Positions 34,558 to 47,850 of a stretch of 64,000 nucleotides of DNA are shown piece by piece (positions within the stretch are counted from its first letter, which is position 1; every line of letters begins with the position of its first letter). Both the position numbers and the translations under genes were made by a program. Location of the stretch: assembly GCA_025506515.1 (NCBI GenBank), contig CM046458.1, positions 38,369,940 through 38,433,939 of the forward strand. Direction: 5' to 3'. This DNA comes from Flaveria trinervia. Its lineage: Eukaryota; Streptophyta; Magnoliopsida; Asterales; Asteraceae. The notes under the pieces are model-generated. The model made no database searches. It had not been told where the DNA came from and was given only the letters and a program-made list of their open reading frames with translations.

Positions 34558-35604
34558 CTAGGCATTTTCATCCTCTGATATGATATCACTTTTCTTTTTC
34601 ATGCCATTGACCTTTAATAGATGTAGAAACCTCGGTTTATCAAATGCTTTTGTGTAGAGGTCGACGCGTTGAAAATCCGTATTTGTATTAACCACATCGA
34701 TTAAGTGCTTTTCAAAACAGTCACATACAAAGTGATACTTAATACCGATGTGTTTAGTTTTTGGATGTTGGACTGGATTTTTTGTTACGGCTATAGCAGC
34801 AGAACAGAAGAATCACATATATAGGAGTGTTATAAAATTGCAAACCGTAGTCGCACATTTGCTGTTGAATCCAGATAATTTGTGAACAGCAACTTGTAGC
34901 AGCAACGTATTCAGCTTCACATGTTGATAGATCAACGGAGGTCTGCTTCTTACACTGCCAGGTGACTAACCGTCTACCAAAGAACTAACATCTAGCTGAT
35001 ATTAACTTGTAATTCATTTTGCAATCGCCATAATCCAAGTTGCTATATGTTCTCAGCTCAAAATCATCGTCATGAGGATACCACAACCCAAGTGTTGGAG
35101 TACCCTTCAGATAGCGGAAAATTCTTTTGACACCTATGAGATGGTTGATTTTTGGTTTCGCCTGATATCTGGAACAAAGACATGTCGCATAGATGATATT
35201 AGCACGAGACGCTATGAGATACATAAGGGACAGATCATTTCTCTATAGATTATAGCATCAACCAGATCACCATTTTCGTCAGGTGCCACATCGTGGTTTA
35301 TGGCAAGTGGAGTTCCAGCAGCTGAAGAATTCTCCATGTCAAACCGACTGAGGATGTCCCATACGTATTTAGTCTAGTGCAGGAAGACTCCTTTTGGTGT
35401 CTGATCTACCTGTAATCGTAGGAAAAATTTCATCTCCCCCATTGCACTTATCTCAAATTCTGCTTTCATGACAGATTCAAATTCCTTACATAACTCTTCG
35501 TTTTTGGAACCGAAGATTATGTCATCAACATAAATCTATACTAGCACTAAGTCGCCATCCTTTTCTTTGATGAACAGTGTCCAGGCAATAACTCCCCTGC
35601 GAAA
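34558..35604 (-). pseudogene. Ty1/copia reverse transcriptase and RNase H (family F3 fragment)
   Basis: Minus-strand reading gives the RT active-site block IYVDDIIFGSKNEELC (YVDD at 35521-35532), GEMKFFLRLQVDQ, TKYVWDIL-RFDM, then KRIFRYLKGTPTLGLWYP, then RNase H with TWQCKKQTSVDLSTCEAEYVAA and the end TKAFDKPRFLHLLKVNGM before a stop at 34558-34560. It has several stops. It breaks off at 35604, where plus-strand family A sequence begins. Confidence 0.8.
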
Positions 35605-38598
35605 ACCGTGTTTCACCAGATGATCAAATCCAAATCATCTTCTGATGAGGAGGATCATCATGATCAAATCCCTGCTATGAAAGCACCTTCTGAGGTTGCT
35701 CCTTCAGAGAGCTATGCTGAATCTAACATCAATAGGCTTGATGAAAAGGATGAACTAATATCTGAGCTCTTACTGAAAGTGGAAAGGATGGAAAGAACTT
35801 TAAATAGGAGAGCTGGAATCATCAATGACTGAATTTTAGAACTGGATGAGAAAGAAAATGAATTGAAAGAACTAAAACAGAAATATGAAGCTTAAAGAAA
35901 AGAAAAAGACAAGGAGAGTGAGTACTTAAAAGCTGCACTAAACCATTCTTGAGAAGAAATCAGTGGTCATGTGGACACTATTGCTATTCAGACTATAGCA
36001 GTGGAGGAACAAGAAAATAGCATTGAAGAACAAGCAGAAATCATTTCTAGTCTTGAAAAAGAGCTTCAAAGATAAAACATAAGAATCTCTTAACTAGAAC
36101 TTATAATTGAAAGTCAAAGAAGTAAAGTGGATGATGAAAAGAAAGATGAATAACAAGAAAAGGAAGATATGGATGATAATTAGTATGTTTCTGAAAATGA
36201 TGAAAAAGAAGGTGATGCAAGTCAAACAAAGTTTAAAGATCAAAGTCTAGATATGGTGGTATACTCTGGAAACAAAGATGACTCTCACTATGAGAAAGCT
36301 GAATTTGAAGAACTCTTCAGTGCATTAGATAGTTTTTCATCTGAAAAATTCAGCATAAATGATGACTTTTGGGAATTTGTAAACAATCAAAGGGCTGATT
36401 CAGAGCCTATTGTATTCATCCCTAAGTCACCAGTGCCATTGGAGAAGGAGTTGACTATGCAAATTGTCCCTGCTATCTCTTTATATGAAGAACAAAAAGA
36501 AAAAATAAAAGAATGTATGAAAAAGAAAGAAGAGGAAAATGAAAAATAAAAGAAAGAAGAAAAAGAAACAGAAAAGAAAGAGGAGGAGAAAAGTAAACTG
36601 AATGATCAAGAGCCAATCACACCTCAAAAGGTGCATGAAGCAGTAGAACAAGCTGAAACTTCTAGCCCTCAACTTCAAACTTACTCATGAAAAAGGAATA
36701 CTTAGCTGAAAAGGCTAAGGGTAAGAGACCCATAGTTGAAGAAGAAGCAGTCAAGATACAAAAGGATGATCCAGAAGCCTAGCAGCAATTGCTGAATTTT
36801 TGGAAGAGCATGAGCAGGCAGAAGCTCAATTGAAGAAATTGGCTGGTGCACTTGATTTAGAAGAAGGTAAGATTGCTGATGGATATGAAGCTGAAAAGGA
36901 TGTTCATATGGACAGTCCCATGAAAACAGAACAGGCAGTAGAAGACATGGTGTCCAAAGCACAAACTAATGACTTGATGATCAAAGCTATGTTTCTGATT
37001 GATCAAGGATATGATCCAGATGAAGTATTTGGAATGACATATGAAGGAATGAAAGAAGAAGAAGATAAAGTGAAAAGGCTGCTTAATCCAAACATTGAAA
37101 CAGAATATGAGAAAGCAATCACCAAGGATACTCCAAAGCATAAAGAATCCTCTTTGAAGAAATCAACGGGTATGAAAGACCATTGCCAAGAAGGGCTCCC
37201 CTACACAAGCTGTCTTCAATGAAGAAATCTTCCCCAACTCATGAACCATTATTTCCTAATAGTTATAATATGTCTGATAAGGAAATGAAGGACTATCTCT
37301 CAAGTCAAGGGTTCATGAGAAGAAGGATTGGAAACATAAAGACCAACTCATTAAGGGCTGTAACTCTTCAATTGATTAGTGAGAAGAAAGAAAAACTTAA
37401 GAAGCTGGAAGAAGAACTAGCAAGCACCAAGCCAAGAAGTAGAGTATGAGCTGAAGACATGATGTTGAACCAGAAAGACCAAGAACTACTTGCCCTTGTG
37501 CTACACAAGTACCCTGAATGGTTTGCAGAACCATCTTAGTTGAAACTGCAAGAAGGATTGACCACCGCATAACTGATTAGAGGGGTGTCTACTCCTAAGG
37601 GTAAGGTTGATCAAAAGATAATAGCTTGGAAGTAGGACAGTACATGGAATATGTTCATGGTGAAAAGGATCTCAGGGCTAGTACAATTCTTTACAGAGTA
37701 CTCGGCTCTTGTAAATGCCCTGGAGATTCATGATTTGAAGGAACTAGCTCTACTTGAACCGATCAATCATGCATCTATGTTCAGGGGATATGAATTTGAG
37801 AACATACTTAAGATGTTCAAAAGAACAAACAACTTCAATTCATTAAAGACAATATGCTTGAGAAAAGATAAAACATTTGTCAGTCCCCTTGATAAGAAGA
37901 AAAAGATGCAAGTAGAAGAAATTGTATTCCCTGAGCTGAAGGTGAAGCCTACAAAATCATTAAAAAGGAAAATGGTGTCTGGTACTCATTCCTCCACACC
38001 CATCTCAAATGTATACTATGATGAGAAAACCTATGAGATGGTAATTGAAAGGAAGTGGAGAGGAAAGGAGGGAGCTTAAATCCGATTATTCAGTGGATAT
38101 GAGGTTAGATTGCTTAATGAATCATATATACATATACACCATACATTTGAGGGAATTGAATAATAAACTGGGAGAGTTGGATATGCACTTCTTTTTAAAG
38201 TGCATCAAGCTGCTGAAGTTGGCATATGATGAGATAAGAATCAAAAGGGAGAAAAGAAAGAGGAAGAAGATACCATTGTAGCTTGGCAATATTGTAAAAC
38301 TTGAGGTTGATGTGGGGGGGAGCTTACTGATACATAGACATGGACTTTCTACAATTTCTGCATGGGAGCCAATTTCACTAAAGAAGCTGCCAATGGAAGC
38401 CATCTACAATATGAGCAAGATGAAGATTCATGTGCTAAGCAGAGAAAGGATGTCAGTAGCTATAGACTTCATGAATATGATCAAAGCTATACTGGATCCT
38501 ACCAAAGCTGCATTCATCATACCCCCAGAAGATCCAACAAAATCTTCAAAACATCAATTACCTCCCAAACATTGAGGAAAAGTTGGCTATATAATCCT
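35605..38598 (+). pseudogene. Copia 3' extra ORF, C-terminal part (family A2)
   Basis: Pieces at 35608-35832, 36253-36549, 36800-37222, 37183-37449, 37651-38079 and 38312-38575, in changing frames. The first part is coiled-coil (DELISELLLKVERMERTLN). Next is a Lys/Glu-rich tract (about 36480-36610). The rest is a mixed charged protein with QGYDPDEVFGMTYEGM and FGVMRRR-like basic runs. No enzyme motif or membrane segment is seen. It ends just before a polypurine tract and LTR, as the extra ORFs of families B and C do. The N-terminal domain and all of gag-pol are missing on the left. Confidence 0.55.
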
Positions 38599-38610
38599 TA
38601 GGGGGAGTAT
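38599..38610 (+). other. Polypurine tract of element A2
   Basis: TTAGGGGGAGTAT abuts the LTR start TGTTGGACCC. Confidence 0.85.
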
Positions 38611-39334
38611 TGTTGGACCCTTGAAAGGATCATACATGCCAACTCAATAGGTGATTTGATGATTGTTCTGCTGAAATCCCTTAAGTCCAAGAAGAAATGC
38701 GGATGAAGAATATGCTAAGAAGAATAAAGTATTGTCTCCCGCATTTGTCAAATGTGGAAGGCACAGAACAAATATGGACAAGTATTGTTCTTCTGCATTG
38801 ACAAATGCGGAAGACCAAGAATAGGTGCGGACAAGTACTTACTCTTCCGCATTGACTAATGAGGAAGAAAAAGTAAATGCGGACAAGACTTTGCTCATCC
38901 GCATTGACAAATGCGGATGACCGAACAAATGCGTACAAGTATTTGTTCATCCCCATTAACCAATGCGGATGACCAACATACTAATGCGGTTGATCAAGTG
39001 AAGAAATGCTGATCACTTAACTCATCCGCATTTGTCAATGCGGATGAACAAGCAAAGATGCGGATGAAGACTTAGACTAGTTCTGATGTAATAGGTCAGT
39101 GGTAGTTTAGTCATTTTGTAAAAGGCATCTTGTCTGCCTATAAATAGAATAGATACCTCGTACATGAGGTGACGGCTGAAAGATAGAGAATTTTTGTTCT
39201 AATTATTCTCTGTAATTTATCAACTTTCATGTATCAATACAAAGCATTTATGAGTATTTTTCTTTCATTGAATGTTTGTTTCCGCCACTCAATCATTGAC
39301 TTGGTTACCATATTAGATTCACAGTAAGAATATC
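38611..39334 (+). repeat. 3' LTR of family A (copy A2), interrupted near its end by element B
   Basis: Same family as 20397-21144 in opposite orientation. Contains AATGCGGATGA / TCATCCGCATT inverted pairs at 38697-39065 and a TATA box TATAAATAG at 39139-39147. The last 16 or so bases are displaced to 48733-48748 by the insertion of element B. Confidence 0.85.
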
Positions 39335-40185
39335 TGTTGGACCAAAAGAACCAATGAGCCAAGATCAGAAAACCTCTAAGTCCCATATGATATCACAACA
39401 ACTGCTGAAGGCTTCATCAGTAGTTCGACAAGTGCTGAAGACTTCAACAGCTGAAGACTAAAGTGCTGAAGCTCAACAGCTGAAGAACACAAGTGCTGAA
39501 GCTGAGCAGCTAAAGAACACAAGTGCTGAAGCTAAAGACCAAAGTACTGAAGTACAACAGCTGAAGAGTCTACAAGTGCTGAAGATCAATAACTGGTGTA
39601 CAAAGTCTGAAGACATCAGCTGATGATATCTACTGAAGTCATCAGCTGATGAAACGTCTGAAGTTCAAATCTGAAGACCAAGTACTGAACTTTCAGTAGT
39701 TTGTCACAACAGCTGAAGAGTACTTCTTCAGTAGTTGTGATATCAGTAGTTTTATGTTTTTACTTTCAGTAGTTTTGTAAAACGACTAAAGAGCTTGTTC
39801 TTCAGTCGTTGTAGTGTCAGTAGTTTTATGTTTTTCAGTAGTTGTAGTAACTGATAACACTTAGTATTTTTGTAAGAAGATGTCAGCTGTTGGGACATCT
39901 TCAGTAGTTGTGTTTCAGTTGGAATAATTCTGTTAGATTTCACTATCAAGTGACATCAGCAGACGTCACATCTCTTGTATAAGAGGTGTCGACCTAATTG
40001 TAAGTGTGACATTCCGTTACCACGAAAGCGAATATTGAATGAAATATATTTGCAGAATTCTCTCTATCTATAACTGTTTTTGTTCTTCATTGAATATCTT
40101 TTCGTTCTTGTAAATTGGCTAATTCATTGTTAGAATTCCGCTGCTATACTTACTAATCAATCAAACGTAGATCACTGATCCTACA
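39335..40185 (+). repeat. 5' LTR of element B
   Basis: 851 bp, TGTTGGACC to GATCCTACA. GCTGAAG and CAGTAGTT / AACTACTG words fill 39400-39860. TATA box TATAAG at 39978-39983, followed by a leader and the primer site. The 3' LTR has the longer TATATAAG. Confidence 0.9.
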
Positions 40186-40187
40186 AG

Positions 40188-40199
40188 TGGTATCAGAGC
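40188..40199 (+). other. Primer-binding site of element B
   Basis: TGGTATCAGAGC, complementary to the 3' end of initiator tRNA-Met, two bases after the LTR. Confidence 0.9.
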
Positions 40200-40410
40200 T
40201 AGTTAATCATTGATCGATCTAACAATTGATCATTGAAACTGCTAATTGATATCTATGTTTGATTGAATTAGCATATTCGCAAGAACTGGTTATAGATTAT
40301 TGAATTTCTGACGCTTTCGTTCATTTATTCTGAGATCTCTCTTGGTTCAATTGGTTGTTGTGTTTTGTTCTAAATCTGTTTTAGCTTAATTGAATTTGAT
40401 TGAATCTGAG

Positions 40411-43254
40411 ATGACTACTCCTTCTAATGATCCTCACAATACCGGTTCCTCAACCAAGCCCCCGATGCTTGTTAGGACCGAGTATAACATATGGCAGCAA
40501 AGAATGCTTCATCACCTGTCTGTTAACAGTTCAGGTTGTTGGACATCTGTGGTACATGGACCACATAAGCCTATGGTGAACAATACGGAAACCAATCAAA
40601 TGGTTCCGAAGAAGAAGGAACAATACTCTGATGAAGATCGGAAACTGTTTGAGATTGATGCTAAAGCCCATGGAATTCTGGCCATGGCACTGCCTAATGA
40701 AATCTATTCAGGGCTTATGCATCATGAAACTGCTCATGATCTCTAGAATGCCCTGAAGGAACAATACGGTGGCACAGATGAGGTCTTAGCAAACAACAGA
40801 GAAATCCTTGCCCAACAATATGAGACATTCTCTCATAGAAAGGGTGAGACACTGACTCAACAGTTTGAGCGTTTTTCCTGCTTGATCTCTGAGCTGAAAA
40901 TGGTGAAACAGGAATACACCAATAGCCAGATGAATAACAGGTTCCTCAGATCACTGCCTGAGAGATGGGACACATACACTATTGTCCTATGCTCCAGTGC
41001 AAATCTGGATAGCCTATCTCTCACCCAACTTCATGGTAAATTGCTTACATTCGAAAGAGAGATAGAGCAAAAGAGGAAACTATCCTCATCAGGGAAGCTC
41101 ACTGATGACTTTGTACCAGGGAATACTGCCTTGGTTGGTCATGAGTCAGAATATGCTGCATCTGAAAGCAATTATGATGAGCATATTGATTTCTCTTCAA
41201 ATATTTCTGACCATGCATTTGTTGGTATTGAGAGTCATTCTGGCAGTAATAGTGACAATCTATGCTTCATCATGGATGATTTGAAAGGAATAGCTGATGA
41301 TGATCTAGAAGAGATGGATATTCTGAGCCAAATGGCATTGATTAATATCAGATCTCAGAAGTTCTATAAGAGAACTGGCAGGAAATTTCCTGGACTCTCT
41401 GGCAAAACCAAAGTTGGTTTTGACAAGAGTAAGTTGAGGTGTCACAAATGCCAAAGGCTGGGACACTTTGCAAGAGAGTGTAGATCAACTGGATCTAACT
41501 CTTCTGCACCCTTTGTGACTTTTCCTAGTACTAGTCCACAAAATAGAGGGCAACATCCTGCTGGTTCTGGTCATCATTCACATGCTAGGTCTCCTGCATA
41601 CTTTGTTCCCCAGGGTCAAATGTCATATCCTTATCCCTGCTATTATATGCCTCAACCAAATCCTGTTCAAGCTCCAATTGCACAACAACCACAAGCATTG
41701 CCTGAACCACTACCTTCCCAATCTCATCAACAAACTCAACCTCAACAACACAGCTTCTTCACCCCAGTAGTTGTTGACTGGAGCAGTTTACCAGATGACT
41801 TGTCTGGTCATGAACAACTGTTCTCAGTGCTGGTCAACATGGTGGTGAAAGTCCCTTTGGAAATCTAGCTCTTATGGCTTTGGATTCTGCTGAACCTTCA
41901 TCCACTAATGCCTCTACACCAAAGGTATCACAGGTATCCTCTGAGGCAAAAGCCAAACTATGTTCTGAATCATGCATAGCCGCATTTGCATCTATTAGAG
42001 AAGCAAATGTAGCTTTAATCAACAAGAACATTGAGCTAGAACAAATAATTTCCAAAAGTAAAGCTGAATTTGAGTCTGTGCTTAATGATAAGAATGATGA
42101 GATTTACAAACTTAAATGCCAAATCACAGATTATAAGGCTAGGGAAGAGATACTTCTAGAGAAGTATAAAGATCTCAAGAAAACCCTTGCAGTCACCCAG
42201 GTAGAGTGTGATCGATGGGTACAATCATGCAAAGGTTTTGAAATGCTTCTTAGTAAGCAATTTGCTTCCAATGTGAAGTTGGCATTGGTTACAATCACAC
42301 TGCTCCACCTACAGATTTTACTCCCAGAGCAGTGGTAGAATCTGATGGTGAGAGTAATAACCAATCCATTTCATCATGTGATCTACTTTCTGATTCAGCA
42401 CTATCAGAAGTAGAAGTCAGCACCAAGCCCTCTCAGAACCTATCAACTGATGTTGATGGTTCCATTGCTGACACTCACATGATCAATGAGTTGATCAACT
42501 CAGGAGTTAATTCTGAAAGTCCTGAAAGGACTAGAGAGCAAGATTTAACACCTAAAGTTCAAACTCCAACTACTGCCAGTACTGAAAAGAAGAAAACTGT
42601 CAGTAGAAAGAGTTTGAAGACTACTAAAGAGGAAGTCAAGAAAGCAAACAATGCTTCCAAAGCACTGAAGAGCAAGTCTTCAGTTGTTTCATTCTCTTTA
42701 GTTGATGATCAACCTAAGATGAAGAAGAAACCATGTGAAGTATGTGGTTTGTTCAATCATCTTACAGATGATTGCTGGTACAAAAGAGGATCCAAACTCA
42801 AACATAAAGAGGAAATTAAAGAGAAAATGGTTAAAATGAAAACTGAGTTTGAGACCACATTTGTATCAGCAACATCAAATCCTGTAACCCTTAAGTCCAT
42901 AAAGAAATCCAAAAAGGAAGGGGTTAAACAGGCAACAGCTGAGGTTGCTCAAAAGGAAATGGTGGATCACAGGAACTCATCAGACACAAGTACTGATATG
43001 TCACAAGAGCTGAAAGCTTTGGCAACAAATCAGACACAACTTGTTATGATGGTTCAGCATTTGTTGGGGAGAATTAACCAACTAGACGCAAATGTGATCA
43101 AACCACTGAGAAGGCATTCCAAGTCCAAATCCAAGGAATCCATCTCAGCACCATCTTCTTCTTCAGCTGTTAATCATGAGAAACAAGTTATGGTTAAATC
43201 TGTTGATAAAAACAGACCCAAAACCAAAAAGGTTTGGGCTTCCAAACCTAACTA
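40411..43254 (+). pseudogene. Gag of element B with two zinc knuckles
   Basis: Starts MTTPSNDPHN. A TAG at 40744-40746 stands where Trp is expected before NALKEQYGG. The same frame continues with RFLRSLPERWDTYT (UBN2-type) and DDLEEMDILSQMAL, and has the first knuckle CHKCQRLGHFAREC (about 41430-41475). Two one-base losses (near 41815 and 42300) shift the frame through a coiled-coil part (41874-42338) to 42332-43255, which has a second knuckle CEVCGLFNHLTDDC (about 42737-42780) and a basic tail ending KKVWASKPN. Then pol should begin, but RNase H follows directly. Confidence 0.8.
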
Positions 43255-43533
43255 GTTCCTTAATAAATTCAGGGTTCTTCTGCATGAGACTAAGACTCCA
43301 TTATTAATGGATAGTGCTTCAGTTCTTGCTTTATTAAGAATCCAGTCCAGCACTCTAGGACCAAACATATAGAGATCAGACATCACTTTATTCGGGATTG
43401 TTTTGAAAAAGGTCTGATTGATCCTAAGTTTGTGCCTAGTGCTGATGAGCTTGCAGATATTTTTACTAAGCCTTTGGATAGTTCTACTTTCCAAAAACTT
43501 GTGTTAAGGCTTGGTATGCTGCAGCTAGAATAA
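43255..43533 (+). pseudogene. C-terminal RNase H remnant of element B
   Basis: Begins mid-domain (HETKTPLLMDSASVLAL), then, after a frame change, HSRTKHIEIRHHFIRD and ADELADIFTKPLD, ending LGMLQLE and a stop. It lacks the N-terminal catalytic part. The join to gag at about 43255 marks the internal deletion. Confidence 0.85.
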
Positions 43534-44285
43534 GTGACAACTACTGATGATTTCAGTAATAATTACTGGTGATCATTGGTAACCATGTCACATATAAGTA
43601 CTGATGAGTCCTTTCACCTTCAGTAGTTTTATAACTACTGACGGCTAAATGCCTCACAAGTACTAAAGTACTTTATCTGTTCTAAACTACTAATGTAGTT
43701 CCAACTACTGATGTAGTTACAACTACTGAAATAAGTACAAACAGATAAGTACTGACGTCCTATGAAACACTTGAAAAGCAGATGCAAAGTCTGATGAGTA
43801 AGTGTTGAGGATAGTAGGAAACAGCTGAAAGGCTATGAATTGACGAAAACTACTGAAGAGAACTTTCTCTTCAGTTGTTTCTACAACTGCTGTTTCATTC
43901 TAAACAACTGAAGCAAAACCATGTCTTCAGTAGTTTTATAACTACTGATGACTAATACCAAGTCTTCAGCTATTTACACAACTGATGACAAAACCACTGT
44001 CTTCAGTAGTTTCACAACTACTGATGACAAACACCAAGTCCTCAGTTGTTTCATCATCTGAAGTCAAAACCATGGTCTTTAGTAATTTTCTAACTGCTGA
44101 TACCTAAAACCACGACTTCAGCTGTTTCAACGTCTGAAAGGGTAATACCATGTCAACAGTCGGTTTAAAACTACTGATGACTAACACCAAACCCTTCAGT
44201 CATTTACTTACCCCTACCCTATAAATACCTTTCCTCTTCTTGAATGTTTCATTACCGTTATTTTCTGAGCTTCTCTCTCTCAAAC
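43534..44285 (+). promoter_or_regulatory. Element B spacer with LTR-type motifs and a TATA box before the extra ORF
   Basis: Over 600 bp of repeated CAGTAGTTT / AACTACTGATGA words and CTTCAGT(A/T)GTTT variants, the same vocabulary as in the LTRs. A strong TATA box CTATAAATACC is at 44219-44229. A leader rich in TTTCTCTCTCTC follows, and the extra ORF ATG is at 44286, about 60 bp downstream. This is the layout of an independent promoter. Whether it is used is unknown. Confidence 0.65.
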
Positions 44286-47200
44286 ATGGCGACCATGAGT
44301 CTGAAACCACGACATAACTGCGTTGCTTACCTTACCAAGTCGGCTTTCTGGAACAAATATGATAATGCCATTGACTTAATGGTGGATTCCCCATATCGCA
44401 CAGCCTTTCTCTTGAATCCAACCATCTACCCTGAATCCCTCAGTCAATTATGGTCAAATGCTTTTGTTCATACTGATGAGTCTACCGGCCAGATCACTGT
44501 TCGGTCCCTTGTCAACCAGAAACCAGTGGTCGTCACAGCCGACATCATTCGTCAGGCATTACACTTACACGACTCCACCGCTGTGACTGAATACCCAAAG
44601 GGCATAACAGATATGTCATTTATCAATCATGGGTATGAAGGTGATCTTCGGGCTACAACCGTTCTAAAGAAACATTTCCATGACGCTGAGAAAGTTATTT
44701 TTCACATGGTAAATGTCTGCTTAGCCTCCAAGACATCTTCTTGGGATCAATGTCATCCCAATGGCAACAGGTATTGTATTCTATTCTAGAACACCAACCC
44801 CTAAATTTTTCTGAAATCATGTTTCTAGAAATAAAGAACTTGGCTCAGAAACCTGTGGCAAACCGATGGCCATTATATCCCAGGTTTCTGATGGCCATTA
44901 TTTTAGATGAATTAAAATCTGATGGCCTTGTTGGCCTTGGAGTCCCTGCACCAGCTGTTTTGGCTGAGGTATACTCCAGGAACAACTCAGACCTTACACT
45001 CAAAGAAGCTGCCCGAATGCTAAAGCCCAAGCACAGGGAACCACAGCTTCCTCCACCAGAACCAAAGTCCCCACTAAACAAAACCAAAACACCCTAAAAC
45101 AGCTATTCAGGGAGATGAGTCCCCTAAAGATGCTCCTGTACAACCAATGCAGGATATACTTGCTGGCTTAACCCCCCAGCAGTATCAGAGACTCTACCAG
45201 CCATAGCCGCTCAGGATTCCTCTCAAAAGGAGCCTGCAGCCACCACACAAGGGGTACCCACACATCTGGGATCTTCCTCACTTGAGGAGATTGCCATTGA
45301 AGAGTACCATCCTCCCCAGGTGCACACTGCTTCTACCCCATCTCCCCATGCAACCGCCCCCCAAAGTCCAACCATAATTATTGCAAACGTGCTGACTCAG
45401 TTGCATGCCTCTCCTCCTCCCCAACAACCACCAAAAAAGGGGAGAACCACAGATATTGAGGAAGAGGATCATCATGCTTCTGACAACCCACAGCACCGGG
45501 GTTTACAAGTTCTATCTCCTAGTGTGGATAGGGAGATTAGAACATCTAGTGAGGCTGCCACCTCTTCTGCATCAGCACATGATCAGAATGAGGCTGGTAA
45601 CATTGCTAAGACCTCACTAGAGGCAACAGCTGATGAAGGACATAGTCCTGAGGCTGGAAGTCCCCAGTTCCAAGAAAAGGGGGCACATGCTAAAACTGGT
45701 TTACACCCAGTGCATGTACATCCTGCTACAAGCAGGAGGTCAGGTGATTCAACATCTGCTGATGATGACCTGGGCTTTTTCTATGACGTTCTAGCCCACA
45801 ACACCATCCTGGAGGCTGAGGTAAGCAGACTACAAGAACTGCTTGCCAAGAAGTCTCAGGATGTAAGTCCATCTGCCTCCACCAACCCACAGATGGCACC
45901 TTCATTTGAAGGTCCCCCAAACACTTTACCCTCTCACTCCATTGAGCCTCCAACCTCTGCTTTTGGCACTATCTCTCCGGGACAGAACCCCCCTGAGCAG
46001 ATGGTTGCTGTATTCCAACAATCCCTACCTCTCATCACTCCCATCATTAATGACATAGTTTATAAAGCCATTGATGAGAGGATCTCCTCAAGTCTACAAC
46101 CACTCATTGATGATGCTGTACACAAGAAACTTTCTACGGTACAAACCCCTGCCACCAATGCATCCAAAAAGGGGAGAGTACTGCAGTGAAAGAAAAGAAA
46201 AGAAAAAGAGCTGAGGATGAGAAGGCACAAGAGAAAACCGAGGAGTTGGAAATGGAAAAGGAACAACAATTGATCACTTACAAAAGAAAGAAAAGTGCTG
46301 GTGATCAAATGAATGCTGAAGAAAAATCCTTGGAAGAACTGGTAAAAGATGCAGATGAAACACATAGCCGATCCATGGACAAAATCATTGAGCAACTCTT
46401 CAAGCAAGGCTTTGATACAACCACACTAGACAGTAGATCAGGAGGTTGGAAGTAGAGGAAATTCAAAATAGATGGGCTGGGTACAATGTGCTGGAGAAAG
46501 AGAGAGTGGAGATCATGATTCGATTTATAGCCAAATACTTAGGAAGATCATGATGGAGATTCGTTCATGGACCAGAGATAGTATTCTGGCTATAGCCACC
46601 AGAATCTGTTTGTCTGAGCAATTTCATAAGGGGATTATCATTGAAGCACTTGATGAGGCTGGGGCTGGAAAAAGGTTTGAAATGGCAGGACTTACAAAAG
46701 CCAAACTCACAACCAAAATGCTTGAACAACCTTCCCAATCACCCACTCAAAAACAACCTACCCCTCAAATCTCCAAACCAATCTCAAAACCCAAATCCAA
46801 ACATCCTCAACCTTCAAAACCAATTCCTTTACCACAAAAACCAACCCAACCATCATCCAGTGATGCACCTAGAAGGAGGAGAAGGGTGCTGAGGATAGAA
46901 GAAGATGAAGAAGAAGAGGATAAGATGATAGTCTGCCACTCTCTGCTGTTCTAAAGCTACCAGAACCCAGGAGTCAACTCATGATCACACCTGACTCACA
47001 AAGGGAAACGGTTAGAGTCAAGATAGAAGATGAAGAACAGCAGAAGCAGCACGATGAGCAACTACTGAAGATGGTTGACAAGGAATTTCCTCAGTCATCA
47101 TCTATACAAGCCATGAAAGGGCATGCTCAGAGGCTGTACACTCTCAGACACACATTTCAGTATCAAAAGGAGAGAGTGAGAGTATGGCCAGACCCCAAGG

Positions 47201-47645
47201 TGAGTTCTAGAATCCACAAAAGATCCATTCCACATAGATACAATGGCCAGGTTAGAAAAACAATAGACTCTACAATCATGTTGGCCATTGTAGTCTCACC
47301 ATGGGAAATAATCGATGAATTCAAGAAGGCTCATCAATCAAAAATGACCCCTCAAGCTTACTGGAAAACAAGATGATCAAAAAGGGGTTATTATATAAGA
47401 AGCTTGAAGACATTATGAAGAATGAGCTCCAGTTACTCCTTGAGGGCACTCATCCTGATGAATTTGTCTATAGGGAGGTAATTACTGTGGAGTTGAAAAA
47501 TGGCAGGACTGTAAAGTACTTATCTGAGTACTATGGTCCAGAGTTCTTCTTTGAAGGAGGAGTAGAAGAACTCTCCAAGGAGGAACAGGTTGTTCTCCTT
47601 GAGGCCTATGTTCGAGAGTCGTACAGACTCATAATGGGGAAGTAG
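44286..47645 (+). pseudogene. 3' extra ORF of element B (plant-transposon-like N-domain, charged C-part)
   Basis: N-terminal piece (44286-44789): YRTAFLLNPTIYPESLSQLW, VVVTADIIRQALHLHD, HGYEGDL and SSWDQC. It continues in another frame with LYPRFLMAIILDEL (44870-44920). Family F has the matching YPRFLQMIID block. The middle (45100-46189) is Ser/Thr/Pro-rich with a short coiled coil (EAEVSRLQELLAKKSQ). The C-terminal pieces (46186-46455, 46472-46954, 46981-47376, 47373-47645) are Lys/Glu-rich and then end with KNGRTVKYLSEYYGPEFFFEGG. At least five frame changes. No signal peptide or membrane segment is seen, so an envelope role is not supported. Confidence 0.6.
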
Positions 47646-47850
47646 ATCTCATGAATGGGATAACAACTCTGTGTCCAGTTCCCCAAAACAGAGTTCCCAT
47701 TCATACCTTGCCAAACAAATCTCTGAGATTTCTTCCCAGGCCAGTGCTTATATGGGTCATCTTCTCAACGGATCAAGAAGGAAAAAGACCAACCATTCGG
47801 CCAACAATAAGTGGGAAAATAAATCAATTAGAGGTTTTGGCTGCATTGGT

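Noticed and set aside
36481..36678. Leu/Phe-rich minus-strand frames (36481-36678, 36857-37141) as membrane proteins
   Set aside because: They are antisense shadows of the Lys/Glu-rich extra ORF on the plus strand.
44286..47645. Calling the copia extra ORF an envelope gene
   Set aside because: No signal peptide, membrane segment or furin-like site is visible in any of the three families; the label is only positional.
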